Shown here piece by piece: positions 7,513-15,040 of a DNA stretch of 61,844 nt. The translations under genes and the position numbers were made by a program. Position 1 is the stretch's first letter. Each line of letters opens with the position of its first letter. The notes below the pieces were generated by a model, which was given only the letters and a program-made list of their open reading frames with translations, did not search any database and was not told the DNA's origin. The stretch covers positions 1 through 61,844 of the forward strand of contig CBDUSI010000008.1 of NCBI GenBank assembly GCA_965370045.1, in the 5' to 3' direction. The stretch comes from CAZONU01 sp965370045 (GTDB lineage: Bacteria; Planctomycetota; SZUA-567; JAKLDR01).

Positions 7513-7540
7513 TTGACTCCGGGGCGCGGGTAGGTAATAT
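7513..7540 (+). promoter_or_regulatory. Promoter of the fab operon
   Basis: TTGACT (7513-7518) is separated by 16 bases from TAATAT (7535-7540). Transcription would start near 7547, giving a leader of about 90 bases before fabG. The same -35 hexamer and spacing recur in front of the small lipoprotein at 60124. Confidence 0.6.
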
Positions 7541-7549
7541 GTTGCGCGG

Positions 7550-7570
7550 GGGGACGCTGGAAGCGTCCCC
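7550..7570 (+). promoter_or_regulatory. Stem-loop at the 5' end of the fab transcript
   Basis: GGGGACGCT (7550-7558), loop GGA, AGCGTCCCC (7562-7570) is a perfect 9-bp stem. It begins only a few bases after the predicted transcription start, so it may protect the mRNA 5' end or act as an operator. Confidence 0.6.
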
Positions 7571-7636
7571 TCATGTGCTGAAAACGGAGTTCGTCCGATC
7601 AGTCCGGCGCCGGGCCGGGACCAGGGGGCCTTGTTG

Positions 7637-8377
7637 ATGTCGCTGAAGGGCAAGATAGCGCTGGTGACCGGAGGCGCCCGGGGTATCGGCCGGGCCATCG
7701 CCTGGCGGCTGGGGTCGGCCGGCGCGGACCTGGCCATCTTCGACGTGCTCGACGACGTGGCCGGCGCCGCCGGTGAGCTGGCCGGCTCGCTGGGCGTAAA
7801 GGCCTGCGGCTACAAGGTGGACGTGACCGACTCCGCTCAGGTCGACGAGGCCGTGGGGCAGGTCGTGAAGGACCTCGGCCGCCTGGACGTCCTGGTCAAC
7901 AACGCGGGCATCACCCGCGACGGCCTGATCATGCGCATGAAGGACCCCGACTGGGACGCGGTGCTGGCCGTGAACCTCAAGGGCGCTTTCCTCTGCACCC
8001 GGGCGGCCAGCCGGCCCATGCTCAAGCAGCGCTCCGGGCGGATCGTGAACATCGCCTCGGTGGTGGGGCTGATGGGCAACGCCGGTCAGGCCAACTACGC
8101 GGCCAGCAAGGCCGGCCTGATCGGCCTGACCAAGACCTGCGCCAAGGAGTTCGGCTCGCGGGGAGTCACGGTCAACGCGGTCGCCCCCGGCTACATCCGG
8201 ACGGCCATGACCGACGAACTCACCGAGGAGCAGCGCGACAAGATGCTCCAGCTGGTGCCGCTGGGCCGGCTGGGGGAGGTCACGGACGTAGCAGCAGCCG
8301 TGGCCTTTCTGGCCTCAGAGGAGGCCGCCTACGTGACCGGTCAGGTGCTGACCGTGGACGGCGGCATGGTGATGTAG
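7637..8377 (+). CDS. fabG: 3-oxoacyl-ACP reductase FabG
   Basis: A 246-residue short-chain dehydrogenase that reduces 3-oxoacyl-ACP with NADPH in fatty-acid elongation (cytosol). It shows the Rossmann motif TGGARGIGRA (residues about 12-21), NNAG, a catalytic Ser in NIASVVG, the YxxxK pair in NYAASKAG, and VAPGYIRTAMT, all typical of FabG. Length is normal. ATG 7637 follows AGGGGG; an in-frame TTG lies just before it. It is the first gene of fabG-acpP-fabF. The usual plsX, fabH and fabD are not upstream in this window. Confidence 0.95.
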   Translation: MSLKGKIALVTGGARGIGRAIAWRLGSAGADLAIFDVLDDVAGAAGELAGSLGVKACGYKVDVTDSAQVDEAVGQVVKDLGRLDVLVNNAGITRDGLIMRMKDPDWDAVLAVNLKGAFLCTRAASRPMLKQRSGRIVNIASVVGLMGNAGQANYAASKAGLIGLTKTCAKEFGSRGVTVNAVAPGYIRTAMTDELTEEQRDKMLQLVPLGRLGEVTDVAAAVAFLASEEAAYVTGQVLTVDGGMVM

Positions 8378-8383
8378 TTACCT

Positions 8384-8405
8384 GCCGGGCGGGATGCTGC
8401 CCGGC
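8384..8405 (+). promoter_or_regulatory. Intercistronic stem-loop between fabG and acpP
   Basis: GCCGGGC (8384-8390) and GCCCGGC (8399-8405) form a perfect 7-bp stem with an 8-base loop and no T run. It may mark an mRNA processing or stabilising point that allows higher acpP expression. Confidence 0.45.
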
Positions 8406-8451
8406 GCGCGGATCAGCCGCGTTGGATGATGGGTTTCAGGAGGAACCACCC

Positions 8452-8706
8452 GTGAACAGAGAAGAGATCATGCAGAAGGTGATGGACATCGTCGTTGAGC
8501 AGCTCGACGTCAGCCGCGACCAGATCAGCCCGGAGACCAGCTTCGTCGACGATCTCGGCGCCGACAGCCTGGACATCGCCGAACTGGTCATGGAGTTCGA
8601 GGACGAGTTCGATCTGAACATTCCCGACGACCAGCAGGGCATCCGCAGCATCGGCGATGCGGTCAACTACATCGAAGAGCAGCTCAAGCAGAAGGAGAGC
8701 GCGTAG
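8452..8706 (+). CDS. acpP: Acyl carrier protein
   Basis: An 84-residue acidic acyl carrier protein that carries growing acyl chains on phosphopantetheine. The attachment serine lies in the invariant GADSLD motif (residues about 37-42), inside DDLGADSLDIAELVME. The EFDLNIPD segment and a final helix are typical. A perfect AGGAGG (8438-8443) sits eight bases before GTG 8452, the strongest ribosome site in the neighbourhood. That suits the high demand for ACP and decides this start over an upstream in-frame ATG at 8422. Confidence 0.97.
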   Translation: MNREEIMQKVMDIVVEQLDVSRDQISPETSFVDDLGADSLDIAELVMEFEDEFDLNIPDDQQGIRSIGDAVNYIEEQLKQKESA

Positions 8707-8734
8707 GTCGCTCGATCTGCTTCGCACTGATCAT

Positions 8735-9988
8735 ATGAGCTCCTCAGATCGCCGTCGCGTGGTCGTTACCGGCGTGGGCATGGTCGCGCCGGTGGGCATC
8801 GGTCGCGCCGAGTGTTGGCAGAACCTGCTCGAGGGCCGGAGCGGCATCGCCCCGATCACCCGCTTCGACGTCTCGGCCTTCGACACCCGCTTCGCGGGCG
8901 AGGTCAGGGACTTCGACCCCACGCGGTGGATCGCCAAGCGCGAGGTCAAGCGCTTCGACCTCTACTCCCAGTACGCCATGGCCGCGGCCAAGGAGGCGCT
9001 GGCCGACAGCGGCGTGGAAATGGCCGCCGAGGACGCCACCCGCGCGGGCTGCGTGATTGGCACCGGGATCGGCGGGCTGAACACCATCGAGGAGCAGTAC
9101 GCCCGCTACCAGGAGAAGGGACCCGGCAAGATCTCCGCGTTCCTGGTCCCCAAGATGATGGCCAACGCGGCCGGCGGCCAGGTGGCCATCTCCCTGGGCC
9201 TCAAGGGGCCGAATCACGCGACGGTTTCGGCCTGCGCCTCCGGCGCCGACTCCCTGGGCGACGCCCTGCGCCTGATCCAGGACGACTGGTGCGACCTGAT
9301 GGTCACCGGCGGCAGCGAGGCCCCGGTCACCGTGCTGGGCATCGGCGGGTTCAACTCGCTGAAGGCGCTCTCAACGCGCAACGACGACCCCCAGAGGGCC
9401 AGCCGGCCTTTTGACAGGGACCGCGACGGATTCGTGGTCGGCGAGGGCGCCGGGGTGCTGGTCATCGAGGAGTTGGAGCGCGCCCGCCGGCGCGGCGCGC
9501 GCATCTACGCGGAGTTCCTGGGCTTCGGGGCCAGCTGCGACGCATTTCACATCACCGCCCCGGACGAGACCGCCGAAGGCCCGGCGCGGGCCATGCGCGC
9601 GGCGCTGAAGGACGCGCGGGTGAACCCCGAGGACGTCGACTACGTCAATGCTCACGGGACCAGCACGCTCTACAACGACAAGATCGAGACCCTGGCGCTC
9701 AAGCTGGCCTTCGGCGAGCACGCTGAGAAACTGGCGGTCAGTTCGACCAAGAGCATGACCGGGCACCTCCTGGGCGCCACCGGCGCGCTGGAGGCGGCGG
9801 TCATCGCCATGGCCATCGACGAGGGCAAGGTGCCCCCGACCATCAACTACGAGACGCCGGACCCCGACTGCGACCTGGACTACGTCCCCAACCAGGCCCG
9901 CGAGATGCAGGTGGGAGTGGCCGTCAGCAACTCGCTGGGCTTCGGCGGGCACAACTCGGTGGTCTGTTTGGGCAAGGTGAGGGATTAG
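8735..9988 (+). CDS. fabF: 3-oxoacyl-ACP synthase II FabF
   Basis: A 417-residue KAS II condensing enzyme that elongates acyl-ACP with malonyl-ACP. The catalytic triad is visible: Cys in SACASGADSLG, His in VNAHGTST, and His in SMTGHLLGATG. N-terminal VVVTGVGMVAPVG and C-terminal NSLGFGGHN are family signatures. ATG 8735 has no clear Shine-Dalgarno, so translation may depend on coupling to the very strongly translated acpP 28 bases upstream. It ends eight bases before the low-GC ATPase gene. Confidence 0.96.
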   Translation: MSSSDRRRVVVTGVGMVAPVGIGRAECWQNLLEGRSGIAPITRFDVSAFDTRFAGEVRDFDPTRWIAKREVKRFDLYSQYAMAAAKEALADSGVEMAAEDATRAGCVIGTGIGGLNTIEEQYARYQEKGPGKISAFLVPKMMANAAGGQVAISLGLKGPNHATVSACASGADSLGDALRLIQDDWCDLMVTGGSEAPVTVLGIGGFNSLKALSTRNDDPQRASRPFDRDRDGFVVGEGAGVLVIEELERARRRGARIYAEFLGFGASCDAFHITAPDETAEGPARAMRAALKDARVNPEDVDYVNAHGTSTLYNDKIETLALKLAFGEHAEKLAVSSTKSMTGHLLGATGALEAAVIAMAIDEGKVPPTINYETPDPDCDLDYVPNQAREMQVGVAVSNSLGFGGHNSVVCLGKVRD

Positions 9989-9996
9989 AGACGACG

Positions 9997-11202
9997 ATGG
10001 CGACCGAAGGTCCCAAGGCGATGATTACGCGCGTGGTGGTGAAGAACTACCGCAGCATGGTCGACGTGGATGTGGAGTTGGGACCGCTTACCTTCCTTGT
10101 CGGGCCGAACGGATCGGGGAAGAGCAACTTCTTGGACGCGTTACGATTCTTGTCACACGCACTCAATGTCAGCTTAGAGAACGCCATTTCTGCCAGAATG
10201 CATATGGGCTTCCTGTCTCACTTTCGCACGAAGACGTGGTTCTCTATTGAGGTTAGAGCTAACCTAGAGGATGGTAGTACTTGCCGCTATTTTCTTAGGC
10301 TGAGTGGCCCGGAAAACGAACCGACCATCAACGTGGATGAGGAAGCATGCGTTTGCTGGAGTCCGAACGGGAGCATCTCAAGCGAGTTCAGCATACGGAA
10401 CGGCGAATTTGATAAGCTTCCAGAAGGTTTGCAGCCAAAGATATCCTCGGACAGACTTGCTTTCCCACTGGTCTCGGCTGCGCCGCACTTCCGCCCTCTC
10501 TTCGACCACTTGGCCGGCATAAGGTACTACGATATCGAACCCTCCAAGATAGAAGCTACTTCGCGGCCCTCTTCGGTTTCGTGGCTGATGCCCGATGGCT
10601 CTAATGCTGCCACCGTGATGGCCCACCTTCAAGAGGACCATGCCGAGCGATCCGAGCGCTTATGTGGCTACCTGGGGAACATCACACCAGGGATTTCTGC
10701 TAGGACTGTGCGGAGCAAGAAGAAGAAGGGCGAGAAAGAGGAGAAGTTGTACTTGTTCTTTCCGCAAGAAGTTGGCGCTGATAGTAGTGGTCCCGAGTGG
10801 TTCTTTGCGGACCAAATGTCAACCGGCACTCGGCATGCTTTTGGGATATTGCTTGCCCTGCTGCAAGAACCGGCGCCGTCACTGATCGTAATCGAGGAGC
10901 CTGAAGCAACGGTCCATCCTGCCGCGCTCCACGCGCTTCTCGAGGCGATCCGCGACGCCAGCAGCCGAACTCAGATTCTCATTGCCACTCACAGTGCAGA
11001 CCTCCTGGAAGACAAGGACATCAAGGACGGAGAACTCCGCCTTGCGCGCTACGAAGACGGGGAAACGAAGATTAGTAAGCCTGGCGAGTACTCAAAAGGA
11101 GTTATGGCAAAGAAGCTCTATAGTGCGGGAGAACTGCTGCGGATGGAGCAACTCCTGCCTAACGAAGAGAGAGATGCTGCTGATGTGGGAGCGGGCCAGT
11201 GA
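9997..11202 (+). CDS. AAA ATPase of the RecF/OLD-like (AAA_21/AAA15) type
   Basis: A 401-residue ATPase. It has an N-terminal strand-loop ITRVVVKNYRSMVDV, a Walker A GPNGSGKS (residues 36-43), a long helical/coiled insertion, and a C-terminal half with Walker B LIVIEEPEATVHP (near residue 297) and the H-loop-like LIATHSADLLED. This is the ABC-type head of AAA15/OLD nucleases, but no TOPRIM domain is fused; the next gene supplies a TOPRIM-like one. GC is far below its neighbours (29 of 60 in 10201-10260, against about 85% in 12541-12600). It sits between fabF and an acyl-CoA dehydrogenase with almost no spacer, so horizontal insertion is likely. A defence role is inferred from the gene pair. 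ATG 10021 is a possible alternative start. Confidence 0.85.
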   Translation: MATEGPKAMITRVVVKNYRSMVDVDVELGPLTFLVGPNGSGKSNFLDALRFLSHALNVSLENAISARMHMGFLSHFRTKTWFSIEVRANLEDGSTCRYFLRLSGPENEPTINVDEEACVCWSPNGSISSEFSIRNGEFDKLPEGLQPKISSDRLAFPLVSAAPHFRPLFDHLAGIRYYDIEPSKIEATSRPSSVSWLMPDGSNAATVMAHLQEDHAERSERLCGYLGNITPGISARTVRSKKKKGEKEEKLYLFFPQEVGADSSGPEWFFADQMSTGTRHAFGILLALLQEPAPSLIVIEEPEATVHPAALHALLEAIRDASSRTQILIATHSADLLEDKDIKDGELRLARYEDGETKISKPGEYSKGVMAKKLYSAGELLRMEQLLPNEERDAADVGAGQ

Positions 11203-11795
11203 TCCCCCGCTTGGTCTGTGCCGTTGAAGGCCCTGGTGACAGGCAGGCATTACCCAAGCTGCTCTACAAGATTGTCCCCCCGGGATCAGTTATCGTCGAA
11301 CCGGTTGTAGTCAAGCGGCACAGAATAGTCAAGCAAGGCGAGCTGGAAAGATGGGTGGAGGCGGTACTGAACAAGAAGGATTGCGCTGCGATAATAGTCC
11401 TGTTAGACGCAGATGATGATGCGCCTTGTCTGCTAGGCCCTGCTCTTCGGGAACGCGCTCAGTCTGTCAGCCACAAGGAGTGTAGAGTTGTCCTGGCAAA
11501 TCGGGAGTTTGAGGCGTGGTTCATAGCAGGAATAGAATCGCTGGCCGGTTGTGCCGGCATACGACCAGACGTGAAGTGTCCTAGCTCTCCTGAGGCCATC
11601 TCTGGGGGAAAGGAATGGCTAAGTCGGCAGATGGAAGGTAATTCTACATACTCGCCGACTCTACACCAAGCTCTGCTTGCAAGCAAGCTGGACCTTGAGT
11701 CCGCTCAGCGCAAGTCTGATTCCTTGAACAAGTTTGTGCGGGACGTGAAGTCAATAGCCGAGGCATTACTGCTCCCCGGCATGACAAGCAACTAG
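11199..11795 (+). CDS. DUF4276-like, TOPRIM-resembling partner of the AAA ATPase
   Basis: A 198-residue protein whose GTG start overlaps the ATPase stop (GTGA), so the pair is translationally coupled. It begins LVCAVEGPGDRQALPKLL (Glu10), has IIVLLDADDDAP (DxD at 70-72), then NREFEAWFIAG (101-111), and a C-terminal Y-x-x-x-hQ-x-L, LDLESAQRKSDSLNKF segment. The Glu plus DxD layout is that of TOPRIM nucleases, and the NREFEAWF block is what I remember for DUF4276. It shares the low GC of the ATPase. By analogy with PARIS (an AAA15 ATPase with a DUF4435 TOPRIM effector) and AbiL/RloB-type pairs, it may be the toxic effector released when the ATPase senses phage. That role is inference. Confidence 0.75.
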   Translation: MIPRLVCAVEGPGDRQALPKLLYKIVPPGSVIVEPVVVKRHRIVKQGELERWVEAVLNKKDCAAIIVLLDADDDAPCLLGPALRERAQSVSHKECRVVLANREFEAWFIAGIESLAGCAGIRPDVKCPSSPEAISGGKEWLSRQMEGNSTYSPTLHQALLASKLDLESAQRKSDSLNKFVRDVKSIAEALLLPGMTSN

Positions 11796-11806
11796 AGGAG
11801 TCGTCA

Positions 11807-12979
11807 ATGGAACTCGACTACGGCCTCACCGAAGAGCAGCAGATGATGAAGGAGGTGGCCCGGGAGCTGGCCGAGAAGAAGGTCCGGCCCATCGCCGCCG
11901 AGTACGACGAGAAGAACGAGTTCCCCCCGGAGCTCCTTCCGATCCTGGCCGAGAGCGACCTCTGCGGCGTGTACATCCCCGACGAGTACGGCGGCACCAG
12001 CGGCGAGACGCCCATCATGAACATGTGCGTGGTGGTGGAGGAGGTCTCCAGGGCCTGCGCGGGCATGGCCCTGGCCTTTGCGGCCACCGGGCTGGGCACC
12101 ATTCCGATCATCCTGGCGGGAAACGACGAGCAGAAGAAGAAGTACCTGCCGGACATCGCCGCGGGCAAGAATCTGGCCGCCTTCGCCATCACCGAGGCCA
12201 ACGCGGGCTCGGATGCCGCCGCCGTGGAGACGGTTGCGGTCAAGGACGGCGACGAGTACGTGCTCAACGGCACCAAGCAGTGGATATCCAACGCCGGGGT
12301 CGCCGAGGTCTACACGGTCATCGCCATGACGGACAAGAAGAAGGGCGCGCGGGGAGCCAGCGCCTTCATCATCGAGAAGGGCACCCCCGGCTTCGACTTC
12401 GGGAAGAAGGAAGACAAGATGGGCATCCGGGCCTCGTGCACCCGGGAGTTGATCTTCCAGGACTGCCGGATCCCGGCCGCCAACCTCCTGGGCAGGGAGG
12501 GCCGCGGCTTCATGATCGCCATGGGCACCTTCGACGCCTCCCGGCCGGGGGTGGCCGCCCAGGCGGTGGGCATCGCCGCCGGCGCGCTGGACCTGGCCGT
12601 GGACTTCGCCTGCACCCGCAAGCAGTTCGGCAAGCCGGTGGCCGCCAACCAGGGCCTGGGCTTCATGCTGGCGGACATGGCCATGCGCGTCGAGGCCTCC
12701 CGGGCGCTGTGCTACGCCACGGCCCGTTTCGTGGACATGAAGAAGGGCCGGGCCACCAAGTTCTCGGCGATGAGCAAGTGCTTCGCCTCGGACATGGCCA
12801 TGCTGGTCACCACCGACGCCGTGCAGGTCTTCGGGGGCTCCGGCTACATGCGCGAGTACCCCATCGAGAAGTACATGCGCGACGCCAAGATCACCCAGAT
12901 ATACGAGGGCACCAACCAGATCCAGCGCGACGAAATCGCCAAGGCGCTGATCAAGGAAGCCCTCGGCAGGGCCGGCTGA
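11807..12979 (+). CDS. Acyl-CoA dehydrogenase (short/medium-chain type)
   Basis: A 390-residue flavoenzyme that oxidises acyl-CoA to enoyl-CoA, or works in reverse with suitable electron transfer. The N-terminal YGLTEEQQMMKE, the FAD-binding AFAITEANAGSDA with QWISNAG, the C-terminal VQVFGGSGYMREYP, and the end motif IYEGTNQIQRDEIAK are all present. The Glu in YEG is the expected catalytic base for butyryl-CoA-type dehydrogenases. Length is normal. GAGGAG precedes the ATG. It is followed 16 bases later by etfB and etfA, its electron partners. Placed after fabG-acpP-fabF, it may form a butyryl-CoA dehydrogenase/ETF complex. Confidence 0.93.
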   Translation: MELDYGLTEEQQMMKEVARELAEKKVRPIAAEYDEKNEFPPELLPILAESDLCGVYIPDEYGGTSGETPIMNMCVVVEEVSRACAGMALAFAATGLGTIPIILAGNDEQKKKYLPDIAAGKNLAAFAITEANAGSDAAAVETVAVKDGDEYVLNGTKQWISNAGVAEVYTVIAMTDKKKGARGASAFIIEKGTPGFDFGKKEDKMGIRASCTRELIFQDCRIPAANLLGREGRGFMIAMGTFDASRPGVAAQAVGIAAGALDLAVDFACTRKQFGKPVAANQGLGFMLADMAMRVEASRALCYATARFVDMKKGRATKFSAMSKCFASDMAMLVTTDAVQVFGGSGYMREYPIEKYMRDAKITQIYEGTNQIQRDEIAKALIKEALGRAG

Positions 12980-12995
12980 GGGAGAGGTTTCCGCT

Positions 12996-13778
12996 TTGCG
13001 AATCGCAGTCTGCATCAAACAGGTGCCCGAGACCACCGACGTGCGCATGGACCCCGAAAAGGGCACCCTGCTGCGCGAGGGGGTGGAGTCCATCGTCAAC
13101 CCCTTCGACACCTACGCCCTGGAGGAGGGCGTGCGCATCAGGGAGGCGCTGGGCGGCGAAGTAGTCGTCGTGAGCATGGGCCCGCCGCAGGCCGAGTCCG
13201 CCCTGCGCGAGTGCATCTCGGTGGGCGCCGACGAGGCCGTGCTGGTTACCGACCGGGCCTTCGCGGGCTCGGACACCTGGGCCACCAGCCGGACCCTGGC
13301 TGCGGCTCTCGAGAAGGTCGGCTTCGACCTGATAATCTGCGGCAAGCAGGCCATCGACGGGGACACCGCCCAGGTGGGCCCGGGACTGGCCGTGCACCTT
13401 GACCTGCCCCAGGCCACCTACGTCCGCAAGGTCCGCGAGATCACCGCCGAGAAGATCGTGGTCGAGCGGCTGCTGGAAGAGGGCATCGAGGTCATGGAAC
13501 TGCCCTTCCCGGCGCTCTTGACCGTGGTCAAGGACATCAACGAGCCGCGCCTGCCTTCGCTCAAGGGCAAGATGCGCGCCAGGAAGACCGATATCCGGAA
13601 GATCACCGCGGCCGACCTGGACATCCCCGCCGAAGACCTGGGCCTGGATGGCAGCCCCACGCGGGTGGCCAGGATATTCGCGCCGCCGGCCCGGGAGGGC
13701 GGCGAGGTGTTCGAGGGCGAGGCCGCCGAGACCGTCGAGAAGCTGGTCGCGGCTCTGGAGAAGGCCAAGGTGATCTGA
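12996..13778 (+). CDS. etfB: Electron transfer flavoprotein beta subunit
   Basis: A 260-residue ETF beta subunit. N-terminal RIAVCIKQVPETTDVRM, NPFDTYALEEGVRIRE, the AMP/FAD-contact segment ICGKQAIDGDTAQVGPGLA and LPSLKGKMRARK are family signatures. A TTG start with GGGAGAGG nine bases upstream is required to keep the conserved first strand. It works with EtfA to receive electrons from the upstream acyl-CoA dehydrogenase. In bifurcating ETFs the beta subunit carries a second FAD; whether it does here cannot be read with certainty. Confidence 0.94.
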   Translation: MRIAVCIKQVPETTDVRMDPEKGTLLREGVESIVNPFDTYALEEGVRIREALGGEVVVVSMGPPQAESALRECISVGADEAVLVTDRAFAGSDTWATSRTLAAALEKVGFDLIICGKQAIDGDTAQVGPGLAVHLDLPQATYVRKVREITAEKIVVERLLEEGIEVMELPFPALLTVVKDINEPRLPSLKGKMRARKTDIRKITAADLDIPAEDLGLDGSPTRVARIFAPPAREGGEVFEGEAAETVEKLVAALEKAKVI

Positions 13779-14983
13779 TGCCCCGGCTCAGAATCATCTC
13801 CGATGACTGCACCGGCTGCGGCCAATGCTTGGACGCCTGCGCCTACGACGGGATTGAGCTGGCCGAGGCCGTCGCCGTTTTCACGGAAAGCTGCAACCTC
13901 TGCGGGGCCTGCAAGGATGCCTGCCCCGTCGAGGCCATCGTCGAGGAAGAGCAGCCGGCCGCCGCGCCGGCCGCGGGGCTGGCCGAACACAAAGACGTCT
14001 GGGTCTTCGGCGAACAGCGCGGCGGACTGCTGGCCAGCGTGGGCTACGAACTCTTCAGCGAGGGCCGCAAGCTGGCGGACGCCCGCGGTCAGAGCCTCGT
14101 CGCGGTGGTGTTCGGCAGCGGGATGGAAGACGGCTGCCGGGAGCTGCTGGCCGACTACCCGGTGGACCGGGTGCTCTACCTGGACGCGCCGGAACTGGCG
14201 GTCTTCGAGGCCGAGGTCTACGGGAAGCTGTTCGCGAAGCTGGTCCGCGAGCGCAAGCCCGATATCGTCCTGGCCGGGGCCACCAGCGCCGGTCGGAGCT
14301 TCCTCGCGCGGGTGGCCGTGGAGGTGCGCACCGGCCTGACCGCCGACTGCACCGGGCTGGACATCGACGAGGACGGCCAGCTGCTGGTCCAGACCCGCCC
14401 GGCCTTCGGCGGGAACATCATGGCCCAGATCATCTGCCCCGACAGCCGCCCGCAGATGGCCACGGTGCGCCCCCACGTGATGAAGCCCCTGGCGAAGCTC
14501 GGCGGCCGCGGCGGAGAGCTCGAGAAGATAGCGCCGGAGCCCGGGCTGCTGGTCTCCCGGGCCAAGATCCTCGAGTTCATCGCCGAGGTCGAGGACACCG
14601 TGAACATCTCCGAGGCGGACATCATCGTCTCCGGCGGCCGGGGGCTGGGCGGGCCGGAGAACTTCAAGCTGGTCGAGGACCTGGCCAAGGCGCTGGGCGG
14701 AGCGGTGGGCTCGAGCCGCGCGGCGGTCGACGCCGGCTGGAAGCCCTACAGCCACCAGGTGGGCCAGACCGGCAAGACCGTCTGCCCCAAGGTCTACATC
14801 GCCTGCGGCATCAGCGGGGCGGTGCAGCACCTGGTGGGCATGCAGTCCTCCGACGTGATCGTGGCCGTCAACCGCGACCCGGACGCGCCCATCTTCAAGG
14901 TGGCCACCTACGGGGTGGTCGGCGACCTCCGTGAGGTCCTGCCCCTGCTCACCAGGAAGATACTGGAGAGCAAGGGACAATAA
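13778..14983 (+). CDS. etfA: ETF alpha subunit with N-terminal 2[4Fe-4S] ferredoxin domain
   Basis: A 401-residue protein. Residues 1-55 form a two-cluster ferredoxin domain (CTGCGQCLDAC and CNLCGACKDACP), followed by the EtfA body (VWVFGEQRGG) and the C-terminal FAD domain (IIVSGGRGLGG, SRAAVDAGW, QVGQTGKTVCPKVYIACGISGAVQH). The fusion to a ferredoxin is known from clostridial and other anaerobic EtfA, such as the CarE type, where it is linked to electron bifurcation. The start codon overlaps the etfB stop by one base. The ferredoxin part suggests electrons pass to or from a low-potential carrier rather than only to an ETF-quinone oxidoreductase; this is inference. Confidence 0.94.
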   Translation: MPRLRIISDDCTGCGQCLDACAYDGIELAEAVAVFTESCNLCGACKDACPVEAIVEEEQPAAAPAAGLAEHKDVWVFGEQRGGLLASVGYELFSEGRKLADARGQSLVAVVFGSGMEDGCRELLADYPVDRVLYLDAPELAVFEAEVYGKLFAKLVRERKPDIVLAGATSAGRSFLARVAVEVRTGLTADCTGLDIDEDGQLLVQTRPAFGGNIMAQIICPDSRPQMATVRPHVMKPLAKLGGRGGELEKIAPEPGLLVSRAKILEFIAEVEDTVNISEADIIVSGGRGLGGPENFKLVEDLAKALGGAVGSSRAAVDAGWKPYSHQVGQTGKTVCPKVYIACGISGAVQHLVGMQSSDVIVAVNRDPDAPIFKVATYGVVGDLREVLPLLTRKILESKGQ

Positions 14984-14992
14984 TAGTCTCGG

Positions 14993-15019
14993 CGCGACCG
15001 GCCGAGCCGGGCGGTCGCG
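14993..15019 (+). promoter_or_regulatory. Stem-loop in the purA leader
   Basis: CGCGACCG (14993-15000) pairs with CGGTCGCG (15012-15019) across an 11-base loop. Flanking AGTC and GACT can extend the stem past a one-sided bulge. No T run follows, so it looks like a leader structure rather than a terminator. Confidence 0.4.
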
Positions 15020-15040
15020 GACTCGGAAGGGTGGTTGTCA

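Noticed and set aside
13418..14980. A 520-codon open frame on the minus strand
   Set aside because: Antisense shadow of etfB and etfA, both of which have full family motifs; the product is low-complexity.
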